Shown here: one piece after another, positions 26,250-35,686 of the stretch
Position numbering within the stretch: the first letter of the stretch is position 1
Layout: each line of letters opens with the position of its first letter
Assembly: GCA_963751165.1 (NCBI GenBank)
Contig: CAVVTP010000025.1
Location: 1-64,000, forward strand
Direction of reading: 5' to 3'
DNA length: 64,000 nt
From: Roseiarcus sp963751165
GTDB taxonomy: Bacteria > Pseudomonadota > Alphaproteobacteria > Rhizobiales > Beijerinckiaceae
Notes under the pieces: generated by a model
What the model saw: only the letters and a program-made list of their open reading frames with translations
Told to the model about the DNA's origin: nothing
Database searches by the model: none
Position numbers and translations under genes: made by a program

Positions 26250-27659
26250 ATGAAGCTGCCGAACGAAATCGGCCCGATCCATTTCGTTGGCATCGGCGGC
26301 ATAGGGATGTCGGGCATCGCCGAGGTTCTGATCAACCTCGGCCACTCGGTCCAGGGTTCGGATGCGAGCGACAACGCCAATGTGAAGCGTCTGCGCGAGC
26401 TTGGAGCCAGGGTGTTTGTGGGGCACGACCCAGCCAACCTGGGCAAGGCGGCAGTCGTCGTCGTGTCGACCGCCATCAGGCGCGACAATTCGGAGCTTGT
26501 GGCCGCTCGGGTGAGACGAATTCCAGTCGTCCGCCGCGCGGAGATGCTTGCGGAGCTCATGCGCCTCAAGCGCTGCGTCGCGGTCGCAGGCACCCATGGT
26601 AAGACGACGACGACCTCGCTGGTGGCGACGCTGCTCGACGCGGCCGGTCTCGACCCGACCGTCATCAATGGCGGCATCATCAACGCCTATGGCACAAACG
26701 CGCGGCTCGGGGCCGGCGATTGGATGGTCGTCGAGGCCGACGAAAGCGACGGCACGTTCCTGAAGCTGCCAGCCGACATCGCCATCGTGACCAACGTCGA
26801 CCCGGAGCACCTCGACCACTTCAAGACTTTCGACGCGATCAAGGATGCATTTATGGCGCTGATTGAGAATCTGCCATTCTACGGATTCGCGGTCATGTGC
26901 CTCGATCACCCGACAGTGCAGGAGCTGGTCGGCCGGATCGAGGATCGGCGCGTGCTGACATACGGCGAGAACCCGCAAGCGGACATCCGGCTCCTCGACG
27001 TCGCTATGGCGGGCGGGGTGACAAAGTTCTCCGTCCTGATCCGCGAGCGGCCGACTGGCCGGGCCACCTATATCGACGATCTCACACTGCCGATGCCGGG
27101 CCGACACAATGCGCTCAACGCCACGGCCGCCATTGCGGTCGCGCACGAGCTCGGCGCTTCGGTCGAGATCGTTCGGAAGGCGATCGGCGCCTTCGGCGGC
27201 GTCAAGCGTCGCTTCACCCGCACAGGCGAGTGGAACGGCGTCGCAATCTACGACGACTACGGCCACCATCCGGTCGAGATTGCGGCGGTGCTCAAGGCCG
27301 CTCGCGCGTCCACGACCGGCAAGGTGATCGCGGTCGTCCAGCCGCACCGCTACACGCGTCTGGCTTCGCTGTTCGACGCCTTCGCGACCTGCTTCAACGA
27401 CGCCGACAGCGTGATCGTCGCCGACGTCTATCCGGCGGGCGAGGCGCCGATTGAAGGAGCCGACAAGAACACCCTCGCGGCCGCCATCGGCGCCCACGGC
27501 CACCGGGATGCGCCGGTCCTGCCCGGGCCCGAGAAGCTAGCGCCCATGATCCGCAGGTTGGCCTCGCCCGGAGACATCGTCGTCTTCCTCGGCGCTGGCT
27601 CGATCACTCAATGGGCCTATGCGCTGCCGGGCGAGCTGGCGGCGCTCGACAAGGCGTGA
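26250..27659 (+). CDS. murC: UDP-N-acetylmuramate--L-alanine ligase
   Basis: A 469-residue Mur ligase that adds L-alanine to UDP-MurNAc in the cytoplasm. Seen motifs are HFVGIGGIGMSGIAE (UDP-binding), GTHGKTTTTS (ATP-binding P-loop), EADESDGTF, NVDPEHLDHF and YDDYGHHPVEI. The frame extends far upstream into transposase debris; the ATG at 26250 starts MKLPNEIGPIHF and matches the family. The murG gene normally found upstream is absent. Confidence 0.97.
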   Translation: MKLPNEIGPIHFVGIGGIGMSGIAEVLINLGHSVQGSDASDNANVKRLRELGARVFVGHDPANLGKAAVVVVSTAIRRDNSELVAARVRRIPVVRRAEMLAELMRLKRCVAVAGTHGKTTTTSLVATLLDAAGLDPTVINGGIINAYGTNARLGAGDWMVVEADESDGTFLKLPADIAIVTNVDPEHLDHFKTFDAIKDAFMALIENLPFYGFAVMCLDHPTVQELVGRIEDRRVLTYGENPQADIRLLDVAMAGGVTKFSVLIRERPTGRATYIDDLTLPMPGRHNALNATAAIAVAHELGASVEIVRKAIGAFGGVKRRFTRTGEWNGVAIYDDYGHHPVEIAAVLKAARASTTGKVIAVVQPHRYTRLASLFDAFATCFNDADSVIVADVYPAGEAPIEGADKNTLAAAIGAHGHRDAPVLPGPEKLAPMIRRLASPGDIVVFLGAGSITQWAYALPGELAALDKA

Positions 27660-27667
27660 AACGACGC

Positions 27668-28597
27668 ATGGGCTTTCCCGACATCGTAGGAGAAGTGAAG
27701 GCGCTTGCGCCAAAGCTGCGCGGACGCCTCTCGGCCAATGCGTCGATTGCCGAGGCGACCTGGTTTCGAGTCGGCGGCCCAGCCCAAAGCCTCTTCTCGC
27801 CTGCCGACGAGGAGGACTTGGCCTACCTTCTGGGCGCGCTTCCGCTCGAGATTCCGGTGACGACGATCGGCCTCGGCTCGAATCTGATCGTCCGAGACGG
27901 AGGGATCGAGGGCGTTGTCGTGAGGCTCGGCGGCCGTGCGTTCAACGCCATCGAGATCGCAACCGACTGTCGCGTCATAGCCGGCGCCGCCGCGCCGGAT
28001 CAGTTCGTTGCCAAGGCGGCCGCCGCAACAGGCGTCGACGGCCTTGCCTTCTTGCGCGGCGTTCCCGGCTCGATCGGCGGGGCCCTGCGGATGAACGCCG
28101 GCGCCCACGGCGGCGAGATCACGGATGTGGTCATTGAGGCCCGCGCCGTGGACCGCTCGGGCGCGAAGAGGGCTTTCTCGAACGCGGAGATGGGCTTTTC
28201 CTACCGGCGTAGCGCGGCCCCGGACGACGTCATTTTCACGGGCGCGACATTGCAAGGTCACCCGGGCGACCCTGCTGCGATCGCAGCCGAGATGGAGCGA
28301 ATCACTCGCGCGCGCGAAGAATCACAGCCGGTCCGTGAGCGGACCGGCGGCTCGACCTTCAAGAATCCAGCTGGCAGGAAGGCCTGGCGCCTCATCGACG
28401 AAGCAGGCTGCCGGGGGCTTACGGTTGGCGACGCCCAGGTCTCGCCCATGCACTGCAACTTCCTTATCAACCGCGGCCGCGCGACTGCCTCCGATATCGA
28501 GACGCTCGGCGAAGAGGTCCGGCGGCGCGTGCGCGAGACGAGCGGGATTCAGCTCGAGTGGGAGATCAAGCGCGTCGGCTCGCCCGGCCCACGGTAG
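27668..28597 (+). CDS. murB: UDP-N-acetylenolpyruvoylglucosamine reductase
   Basis: A 309-residue FAD enzyme that reduces UDP-GlcNAc-enolpyruvate to UDP-MurNAc using NADPH. Visible are TWFRVGGPAQ, GLGSNLIVRDGGI, the PGSIGGALRMNAGAHGGE loop, YRRS, and GSTFKNP (catalytic Ser). It follows murC by eight bases. The ATG at 27668 is preferred because the earlier frame lies within murC. Confidence 0.96.
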   Translation: MGFPDIVGEVKALAPKLRGRLSANASIAEATWFRVGGPAQSLFSPADEEDLAYLLGALPLEIPVTTIGLGSNLIVRDGGIEGVVVRLGGRAFNAIEIATDCRVIAGAAAPDQFVAKAAAATGVDGLAFLRGVPGSIGGALRMNAGAHGGEITDVVIEARAVDRSGAKRAFSNAEMGFSYRRSAAPDDVIFTGATLQGHPGDPAAIAAEMERITRAREESQPVRERTGGSTFKNPAGRKAWRLIDEAGCRGLTVGDAQVSPMHCNFLINRGRATASDIETLGEEVRRRVRETSGIQLEWEIKRVGSPGPR

Positions 28598-28668
28598 GAT
28601 TCGTCCGTCGGCTTCACCTGTTTGACTTTTGGTGACGACTCGCATTCTCGCGTCGGGACGCCTTCCGG

Positions 28669-28708
28669 TTAACGAGTCATTAAGCCTGCCAGCTTAATCG
28701 TCACTTAA
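28669..28708. promoter_or_regulatory. Two perfect CtrA boxes with a GANTC site
   Basis: TTAA-cgagtca-TTAA at 28669-28683 and TTAA-tcgtcac-TTAAC at 28694-28708 both match the full CtrA consensus TTAA-N7-TTAA. GAGTC, a CcrM methylation site (GANTC), lies within the first box, and GACTC occurs at 28637-28641. CtrA controls division genes in Caulobacter. The pair stands 40-80 bases ahead of the ORF at 28749 and upstream of ftsQ-ftsA-ftsZ. Confidence 0.6.
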
Positions 28709-28748
28709 CTCTGCCAGTTGGCGGAACGTTAGGGAAGACTGCCGGACG

Positions 28749-29279
28749 ATGAAGGATGTCGCTACGCTCATCAGCGGCGGGTCGGCGGAGCCTCCGGATT
28801 CCCTCGATTCGGGCCGCGGCTGCGCCGATACGCTCGGACCACTTGGCGATGTCGGCGCGCTCGAGCCACCCTACGCGCCGAAGCCGGTCGGCTCGTCCTT
28901 CGGCGTCGATATCGTAAGGGAGAATCCCCGTCGCCCGCCGCTGGAAGTCGGCCGAGGGGACTGGCCCTTCGGGGATGCGCAGCTTGCCGAACGGTTCATC
29001 GCAGAGGAGGAGCTGAGCTCGGCGGCGATGGGCGACCCGTCGCTCGTCGTCATCGAATTACAGGCGCTTTCCGAAGCGTTTCGCAGGAAAGTCGGATCGG
29101 GCCAAGTCCTTTCGACGGACTTTAAACCGAATATTTACCATGAGGTCCAAGACTGGACGCTGATGGCGCCCCGGGCGCTCACCGGCGGCGGCGTTAGTAA
29201 GGCCGACCTCCGGTACGATGAAACGAAAGGGAAGAGGGCGAGCTCGTGCGTTTCAACGTCAACACGCAGCCCAGCATGA
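28749..29279 (+). CDS. Hypothetical protein between murB and ftsQ
   Basis: A 176-residue frame with an acidic, Pro/Gly-rich first half and no signal peptide or membrane helix. It contains a plausible folded segment (AAMGDPSLVVIELQALSEAF, then NIYHEVQDWTLMAPRAL). I recognise no family. It occupies the place where ddlB (D-Ala-D-Ala ligase) sits in many alphaproteobacterial clusters but shows no ATP-grasp features. It follows two CtrA boxes and precedes ftsQ by 85 bases. The last 20 residues look unnatural, so a late frameshift is possible. Confidence 0.5.
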   Translation: MKDVATLISGGSAEPPDSLDSGRGCADTLGPLGDVGALEPPYAPKPVGSSFGVDIVRENPRRPPLEVGRGDWPFGDAQLAERFIAEEELSSAAMGDPSLVVIELQALSEAFRRKVGSGQVLSTDFKPNIYHEVQDWTLMAPRALTGGGVSKADLRYDETKGKRASSCVSTSTRSPA

Positions 29280-29364
29280 CGAAAAGGCCACTCGCGCCGC
29301 CTAGGGCCGCCCACGCCGAATTGTCGTTCGGCCGATTTGTCCACTGGACCGTGGAGGGCGCCCC

Positions 29365-30306
29365 TTGCGATCGCTAAGCACCGCACTTGCATGGCAGGCG
29401 GTCATGAAACCCGCCCATGCAGGCGTTCCGACCTCAGCGGCCCCGCAAACGGTTCTGCTACGCGGGGAACGCTCCAGGTGGAGCGCTCTGAGCTTGCGCA
29501 TGCCTCTCCATCGGCCTCCCTCGCTGGGGGTCGAGGTCGCCTTGACCGTTGCCGTCCTCGTGGGGGCGGCGGCCTTCGGCATAGTACGCGGCGGACAACT
29601 CGATGCCTTCGTCGCGACTCATGGAAACTTGCGGGACGTCGCCGCGCGGACGCTCGGCTTTGGCGTCGACGTTGTCACCGTATCCGGCGCGATCCATTTG
29701 AGCGAATCGCGCATCGTGTCGATCGCCGGCATTAGCTCGAGAAACTCCCTGCCGTTCTTCGATGCGGCCGCGGCGCGAGCCCGGCTCGAAGCTGATCCGC
29801 TCGTTAAGCAGGCAAGCGTGCGCAAGCTCTACCCGGACCAGATTGTGATCGACATCGTCGAACGCACTCCTTACGGGGTATGGCAAAAGGACGGCGAAGT
29901 CCACGCCATTGCGGCTGACGGCGAGCCGATCGACGAAGTCCGGGACGGCCGATACGTCAACTTGCCGTTCGTGGTCGGAGAGGGCGCGAATAAGCGCGTC
30001 CGGGAATTCGCTGCGCTGCTGGACGCAATGGACGAGTTGAAGCCGCGCGTCGACGCGGGAGTTCTTGTGGGCGAGCGCAGCTGGAACCTCAAGCTGAAGT
30101 CCGGTATCGAGATCAAACTTCCGGAGGTCGACCCGCATATCGCGATCGCGACCCTGCTACGTCTCCAGCGAGAGTCGCGTATTCTGGACCGCGACGTGCT
30201 TACGCTCGATCTTCGTACGCCCGGGCGCGTGTTCGCGCGGCTATCGCAGGATGCGGCGGCCGAATGGGCCGACGCGCATACGCCGAAGAAAGGCGCGCAG
30301 CAGTGA
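29365..30306 (+). CDS. ftsQ: Cell division protein FtsQ
   Basis: A 313-residue single-pass inner-membrane protein of the divisome. A cytoplasmic N terminus rich in Arg is followed by one membrane helix (EVALTVAVLVGAAAFGIV, about residues 53-71), a POTRA domain (DVVTVSGAIHLSESRIV) and the FtsQ beta domain (VRKLYPDQIVIDIVERTPYGVW). The TTG start at 29365 has ggaggg five to six bases upstream; an ATG at 29404 is an alternative. Its stop overlaps the ftsA start. Confidence 0.93.
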   Translation: MRSLSTALAWQAVMKPAHAGVPTSAAPQTVLLRGERSRWSALSLRMPLHRPPSLGVEVALTVAVLVGAAAFGIVRGGQLDAFVATHGNLRDVAARTLGFGVDVVTVSGAIHLSESRIVSIAGISSRNSLPFFDAAAARARLEADPLVKQASVRKLYPDQIVIDIVERTPYGVWQKDGEVHAIAADGEPIDEVRDGRYVNLPFVVGEGANKRVREFAALLDAMDELKPRVDAGVLVGERSWNLKLKSGIEIKLPEVDPHIAIATLLRLQRESRILDRDVLTLDLRTPGRVFARLSQDAAAEWADAHTPKKGAQQ

Positions 30307-31619
30307 GCTTGCGGCCGCCCCCTCCTCGGATGCGCCAGATTCCCGCGCGCAAGAGTGCGGTTCTATCGGTTCTCGACATCGGCGCATCGAAAGTCGTTTG
30401 CCTGATCGCGCGTTTAAGTCCGATGGAGCAGTTGAGCTCGCTACCCGGCCGAACTCACCGATGCAAGGTTCTCGGCATCGGCCATCAGCGCTCGAGCGGC
30501 GTCAAGGGCGGCGCAATCGTCGACCTTCAGGCGGCCGAGCAGGCTGCACGCCTTGCGATCGACGCGGCCGAACGCATGGCGGGCGTCGAGGTCGGCGGCG
30601 TCATCGTCAACATGTCAGGCGGCCTCCTGGCGTCTCGGCGCTTCAACGCGAAAGCCACGCTACACGGCAAGCCCGTGTCCGAGCATGATATACACCGGGT
30701 GCTCGAAGCCGCGTCCGCGGCCAACGAGCAGCACGGACGATCGGTCTTGCACGCATTGCCGACGAGCTATTCGCTCGACGCAACGCGCGACGTACACGAT
30801 CCGAAGGGGATGATCGGCGAGGAACTTGGCGTCGACCTGCATGTCGCGTCATGCGAGTCAGCCGCCGCGCGCAACCTCATGCTGGTCGTCGAGCGCTGCC
30901 ATCTGCGCGTAGAGGCCATGGTCGCGACACCGTACGCAGCCGGCCTCTCGACGATGGTCGACGACGAGGCTGAGCTCGGTGCTGCTGTTATCGACTTCGG
31001 CGGCGGGACCACGACGGTGGGCGTGTTCTCTGGCGGACGGCTCCTGCATATCGATGCGGTCGCAGTAGGCGGAATTCATGTCACGCGGGATATCGCGCGC
31101 GGCCTAAACGTTTCGATGTCGGACGCCGAACGCCTAAAAACGCTCTACGGCGCCTGTCTTGCGTCCCCGTCGGACGATCGCGAAACGATCGCCCTGAACC
31201 GCCTCGGCGACGACATGGATCATCCCACCCATCTGCCGAAATCCGAGCTCCTGCAAATCATTCGCCCGCGTGTGGAAGAGATCCTCGAACTCGTACGCGA
31301 CCGGCTAAAAGCCTCCGGGCATGCCGCCCTCGCGGGTCGGCGGCTGGTAATGACCGGAGGCGCCTGCCAGCTCACGGGACTGTGGGAGCTTACCCGGACG
31401 GTCATCTCGAATCAGGCGCGAGTCGGGCGTCCGCTCGGTATTGAAGGGCTGCCGGAGTCGGGCAAGAGCCCGTCCTTCGCGGCGGCGGTCGGGTTGATGG
31501 TCTACCCTCAGATGGCGGGTCTCGAATACTTCGAGCCCTCTCGACATGTTTCCCGGCGGGCGTCCGAAGAGGGGGGTTACGCGGCGCGGGTCGGGCGCTG
31601 GCTAAAAGAAAGTTTCTAA
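30303..31619 (+). CDS. ftsA: Cell division protein FtsA
   Basis: A 438-residue actin-like ATPase that tethers FtsZ to the membrane. Phosphate and adenosine loops are visible in SVLDIGASKVVCLIA, VIDFGGGTTTVGVF and VMTGGACQLTGL. The C terminus ends in a short amphipathic stretch (RVGRWLKESF), the likely membrane-targeting helix. The GTG at 30303 overlaps the ftsQ stop (GTGA), so the genes are coupled. The frame remains open upstream but within ftsQ. Confidence 0.95.
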   Translation: MSLRPPPPRMRQIPARKSAVLSVLDIGASKVVCLIARLSPMEQLSSLPGRTHRCKVLGIGHQRSSGVKGGAIVDLQAAEQAARLAIDAAERMAGVEVGGVIVNMSGGLLASRRFNAKATLHGKPVSEHDIHRVLEAASAANEQHGRSVLHALPTSYSLDATRDVHDPKGMIGEELGVDLHVASCESAAARNLMLVVERCHLRVEAMVATPYAAGLSTMVDDEAELGAAVIDFGGGTTTVGVFSGGRLLHIDAVAVGGIHVTRDIARGLNVSMSDAERLKTLYGACLASPSDDRETIALNRLGDDMDHPTHLPKSELLQIIRPRVEEILELVRDRLKASGHAALAGRRLVMTGGACQLTGLWELTRTVISNQARVGRPLGIEGLPESGKSPSFAAAVGLMVYPQMAGLEYFEPSRHVSRRASEEGGYAARVGRWLKESF

Positions 31620-31715
31620 TAGGGGTGCGGGAGCCTTGGCTGGCTGATGATCTCCTAAATGCGCGTTCGTGCAACCAATGGCGTCGGCTGACGCCCAACG
31701 GTATGAGGCAGGGTA

Positions 31716-33341
31716 ATGTCGATCAACTTGAAGGCCCCGGAACTGAGGGAATTGAAGCCACGAATCATCGTTTGCGGAATAGGCGGCGCAGGCGGAAACG
31801 CGGTCAACAACATGATAGTGTCCGGCCTCACAGGGGTCGACTTCATCGTCGCAAACACAGATGCGCAGGCGCTGACCTCCTCGCGCGCCGAGCGCATCAT
31901 CCAGATGGGCCTACAGGTCACAGAGGGACTTGGCGCTGGCTCGAAGCCAGAGGTCGGCAAGGCGGCGGCCGAAGAAGCGCTCGAGGAGATTCGCGATCAC
32001 CTCGCCGGCACTCACATGGTCTTCGTCACGGCTGGCATGGGCGGCGGAACGGGCACCGGCGCAGCCCCGGTGATTGCCAGGGCCGCCCGCGAGATGGGCA
32101 TCCTCACCGTCGGGGTCGTCACCAAGCCGTTCCACTTCGAGGGCGGCCGCCGGATGAAGATCGCCGACTCGGGTATAGCCGAACTGCACAAAGCGGTCGA
32201 CACGCTGATCATCATCCCGAATCAAAACCTGTTTCGGGTCGCCAACGAAAAGACAACCTTCGCGGACGCCTTCGCGATGGCCGATCAGGTGCTTTACTCC
32301 GGTGTAGCCTGCATCACCGACCTCATGGTCAAGGAGGGACTGATCAACCTCGACTTCGCCGACGTCCGTTCGATCATGAGCGAGATGGGCAAAGCGATGA
32401 TGGGCACCGGTGAAGCGACAGGAGAGAAGCGCGCAGTGCTCGCGGCCGAGGCCGCAATCGCCAATCCGCTGCTCGACGAGACTTCGATGAAGGGCGCTCG
32501 CGGGCTGCTGATCTCAATCACCGGCGGCAACGATTTAACCCTTTATGAAGTGGACGAAGCAGCGAGCCGCATTCGTCAGGAAGTCGACGAAGAGGCCAAT
32601 ATCATCCTTGGCGCTACCTTCAATTCTGCCCTTGACGGGGTCGTGCGCGTCTCCGTCGTCGCGACCGGGATCGACCAAGCGACGATCACGCAGATCGAAC
32701 CCGTGGCTTACCAGCCTCGCGCGGAGCAGGCGCACCATATCCGCGCCGCCGCCCCGGCGCTCGCGCAGGTTCGTGCAGCACCGCCGTCGCCCGCGCCGGT
32801 CGAAGCGGTCCAGCTGCGGCAAGCGGTCGTCAACGATGTCGAACTGCAGCCAGTGGCTCCAGTCGCGGTTGCGTTCCCTGAGCCGATCGAACTACGGCGA
32901 GAGCACGAGGACGAGGCGACGCAATTCATCCCGCCGGTCCCGGAGCAACCGGCCGCGCGCGGCCCGCGCATGCCGCAAATCGAGGATCTGCCTCCGGTGG
33001 CCCAGAGTCAGCTTCGCGCAATGCGGGAGCGCGAGCGCGACTCGCAGGCGCCGGAGCCGCGTCGTCGCTCGTTGTTGGAAAAACTGGCGGCATTTGGAAT
33101 TGCTCGTCACGACGAGGACCCGGCCCCGCAGGCGCCCGACCCGGTCCCGGCGTCCCCCATTAAACAGCGTTCGCAACCCGTTGCTGTGGCCCATCCGCAA
33201 TTCAGTCGGCCTCAGCCGCGGCCGCAATCTCAGCGGGCGTCGATGGGACTCGATTTGCCTGCGAGGCCGGCTCATCGTCCTCCAGTGACGGAAGACGACC
33301 AACTCGACATCCCGGCGTTTCTGCGGCGACACCCGAACTGA
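31716..33341 (+). CDS. ftsZ: Cell division protein FtsZ
   Basis: A 541-residue tubulin-like GTPase. The GTPase core covers residues 1-320 with GIGGAGGNAVNNMI, GGGTGTGAAPVIA and NLDFADVRSIM. A long Pro/Gln/Arg-rich linker of about 200 residues follows, and the protein ends in a conserved peptide (DQLDIPAFLRRHPN) that binds partners such as FtsA. The extended linker is normal for Hyphomicrobiales. A gaggcaggg site precedes the ATG. Confidence 0.97.
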   Translation: MSINLKAPELRELKPRIIVCGIGGAGGNAVNNMIVSGLTGVDFIVANTDAQALTSSRAERIIQMGLQVTEGLGAGSKPEVGKAAAEEALEEIRDHLAGTHMVFVTAGMGGGTGTGAAPVIARAAREMGILTVGVVTKPFHFEGGRRMKIADSGIAELHKAVDTLIIIPNQNLFRVANEKTTFADAFAMADQVLYSGVACITDLMVKEGLINLDFADVRSIMSEMGKAMMGTGEATGEKRAVLAAEAAIANPLLDETSMKGARGLLISITGGNDLTLYEVDEAASRIRQEVDEEANIILGATFNSALDGVVRVSVVATGIDQATITQIEPVAYQPRAEQAHHIRAAAPALAQVRAAPPSPAPVEAVQLRQAVVNDVELQPVAPVAVAFPEPIELRREHEDEATQFIPPVPEQPAARGPRMPQIEDLPPVAQSQLRAMRERERDSQAPEPRRRSLLEKLAAFGIARHDEDPAPQAPDPVPASPIKQRSQPVAVAHPQFSRPQPRPQSQRASMGLDLPARPAHRPPVTEDDQLDIPAFLRRHPN

Positions 33342-33645
33342 TTGATGTCCTGCCATGAAGCCTCCGGGCGCGGCCATTCGCCGCGGCCGGACAAAATTCT
33401 CAACGCGGTGTCTTCGAAATGTATTGTAAATAACTGAATATTAACCAATAATTCGTTGTGGCGAAGTTGTAACTTTTGTTCACCAAAGGTGATTTGGCTC
33501 CGCCCTGATTCGCCGACTAAATTCCCCCCGCGCCATGATCCGCCTTCATTGCAGGAGGACCCATGGGTGCAGCGCTGTGACCCTGGCCGTGTATCGAGCC
33601 AGCGACGCCAACCGGGGCCGGGCGAAAGCCCGGAGAAGCTTTAAG
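33342..33645. other. ftsZ-lpxC intergenic region
   Basis: An AT-rich stretch near 33415-33485 contains TTAACCAATAATTCG, a degenerate CtrA-like site, and a perfect dyad TCACC-AAA-GGTGA at 33480-33492. The region probably carries the lpxC promoter and an operator. I see no further gene. Confidence 0.45.
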
Positions 33646-34596
33646 ATGCGACTTGGTTATCAGACGACGCTTCGCAATCGCGCCACCATAAGGGGCGTGG
33701 GAGTCCATTCCGCCACCCCCGCTCAACTTGTCCTTCAACCTGCAGACGTCGATTCGGGCGTCGTTTTTCTGCGCACCGGCCTACCCGGCGGTCGCGAGCG
33801 GCTGCTCGAAGCAAAGCGCTCCAACGTGACGCATACTGCGCTCTGCACAATGCTCGGGGATGCGTCCGGCGCGAGCGTCAGCACGGTCGAGCATCTTCTG
33901 GCGGCGCTCTCCGGCCTGCAGATCGATAACATTCTCATCGAAATCGACGGTCCCGAGACGCCGATCATGGACGGCTCCGCAGCTGATTTCGTCAGCGCCA
34001 TCGATCAGGCCGGGCGAGTTCAGCAGTCGCGCTTGCGGCGCCATGTCAAGATCCTGAAGCCCGTCCGGGTTTCGCACGACGGCGGTTACGCCGAGTTTCT
34101 GCCGGCAGAGCGCGGGTTCCGTCTCGACATCGAGATCGATTTCAATTCTCGTGTGATTGGCCGCCAACGCTTCCTCTTTGATCTCGACCCCGTCAAGTTC
34201 CGCAGGGAAATCGCTCGCGCTCGCACGTTCGGTTTTGTCAGAGATGTCGAGAAGCTGTGGCAGGCGGGTTACGCGCTCGGCTCGTCGCTTGAGAACTCGG
34301 TCGCCATCGATGGGGACATGGTTCTCAACCCCGAGGGCCTTCGCTACGCCGATGAATTTGTGCGCCACAAGGCGCTCGACGCTGTCGGCGATCTTTCTTT
34401 GGCCGGCGCGCCGCTCATCGGCCTCTACCGGGCCCATCGTCCGGGCCACAAGCTGAACGCCACGGCGCTCGACGCGCTATTCGCCGATCGCTCCGCATAC
34501 GAGTATGTCGAAGCTGCAGTCCCCAAGGCCTTCGTCAAAGGTTTTGGCGCCAGAGCGCAGTATCCGGCCGCAGCCGCTTTTGCCCCGATCGACTGA
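33646..34596 (+). CDS. lpxC: UDP-3-O-acyl-N-acetylglucosamine deacetylase
   Basis: A 316-residue zinc amidase that commits the cell to lipid A synthesis. Zinc and active-site regions are seen in STVEHLLAAL, DGSAADFV, the HKALDAVGDL motif and HRPGHKLN. The ATG at 33646 gives MRLGYQTTL and matches the family; the open frame further upstream is non-coding. It follows ftsZ, the usual order. The C-terminal GFGARAQYPAAAA tail resembles that of relatives. Confidence 0.96.
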   Translation: MRLGYQTTLRNRATIRGVGVHSATPAQLVLQPADVDSGVVFLRTGLPGGRERLLEAKRSNVTHTALCTMLGDASGASVSTVEHLLAALSGLQIDNILIEIDGPETPIMDGSAADFVSAIDQAGRVQQSRLRRHVKILKPVRVSHDGGYAEFLPAERGFRLDIEIDFNSRVIGRQRFLFDLDPVKFRREIARARTFGFVRDVEKLWQAGYALGSSLENSVAIDGDMVLNPEGLRYADEFVRHKALDAVGDLSLAGAPLIGLYRAHRPGHKLNATALDALFADRSAYEYVEAAVPKAFVKGFGARAQYPAAAAFAPID

Positions 34597-34786
34597 CGGT
34601 TGCGGAAATCATCCCGACTGGGGAGTCGAAGTCTGCGAGGCGCTATTGCGCCACAATTCCCGTCCAATTGTTGATTCGCGTGGCTGCTCAAAAGTGGCGG
34701 ACGCATCCGGACTGTTGGTAAACAGCGGCCGCGCCGCTCAGGCGCCGAGTTCGCTCTCCTTTTTTGCAGCTGATCGAGTTTCCAGG

Positions 34787-35674
34787 ATGGCCACGATCGA
34801 ATTATTTTGCGCCGGCAAACCTAGCGCGCGCCAGATCATTATCGGCGCCGCGCTGGCGTTCGTGGGTTTTTGCACGTCGGCCTGCTCGATGATCGACCAG
34901 TTCAATCCCTTTGGGGCCGAAAAGTATAAAATGGAGATCGTGCCAGACACGCCGGCGAGCAAAACTTATAACCAGGGCCTTGAGAAATTGGCGAATGGAT
35001 CGCCTTCCGAAGCGGCGAAGAAATTCACCGACCTTGGCAAGCAATATCCCGGCTCAGATTGGGCACGCAAAGCCCTCCTGATGACCACCTACGCCGATTA
35101 CCAAGCCCAAAGCTACACCGACGCCGAAACTTCCGCCGAGCGTTTTCTCAAGGAATATCCGAATGCGCCGGACGCCGCCTATGTCACCTATCTGCGAGCC
35201 AATGCGTATTACCAACAAATTCCCGACATCTCGCGAGATCAGGACTCCGCGACCAAGGCGATGGAGGGGTTTCAGGACTTAGTGAAGAAATATCCTAAGT
35301 CGGAGTATGTTGAGGACGCAAAGTTCAAAATACAAGTCACGCAGGACCAGCTTGCGGGCAAAGAAATGTCGATTGGCCGGTTCTATTTATACAGACACAA
35401 TTACACTGCAGCGATCAACCGGTTCCGAAATGTCCTGCAGTATTACCAGATGACGCGGCATGCAGAGGAAGCGCTCTATCGCCTCGTCGAGGCCTACCTC
35501 GGGCTCGGGATCAATGATGAAGCGCAGACTGCCGCCGCCGTCCTCGGGCATAACTTCCCCGATAGTCAGTGGTACCAGGACGCTTACGCGCTCTTGAAAG
35601 GCAAGGGACTGTCGCCTCAGGAGAACTCCAGTTCGTGGATCTCGAGAATCTATCACGTGGTCGTTCCGTCCTGA
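34787..35674 (+). CDS. bamD: Outer membrane assembly lipoprotein BamD (ComL)
   Basis: A 295-residue lipoprotein of the beta-barrel assembly complex. A signal peptide ends in the lipobox FCTSAC, with Cys at about residue 33, and is followed by five TPR-like helical repeats (YNQGLEKLANGSPSEAAKKF, then SYTDAETSAERFLKEYP). The ATG at 34787 was chosen because the upstream frame encodes no signal peptide. It lies between lpxC and recN, a common alphaproteobacterial order. The coding sequence is AT-richer than its neighbours. Confidence 0.95.
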   Translation: MATIELFCAGKPSARQIIIGAALAFVGFCTSACSMIDQFNPFGAEKYKMEIVPDTPASKTYNQGLEKLANGSPSEAAKKFTDLGKQYPGSDWARKALLMTTYADYQAQSYTDAETSAERFLKEYPNAPDAAYVTYLRANAYYQQIPDISRDQDSATKAMEGFQDLVKKYPKSEYVEDAKFKIQVTQDQLAGKEMSIGRFYLYRHNYTAAINRFRNVLQYYQMTRHAEEALYRLVEAYLGLGINDEAQTAAAVLGHNFPDSQWYQDAYALLKGKGLSPQENSSSWISRIYHVVVPS

Positions 35675-35686
35675 ACGAGGCTCGCC

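Noticed and set aside
25866..27503. A 545-codon minus-strand open frame
   Set aside because: Antisense to murC; Arg/Asp/Val-rich shadow with no motif.
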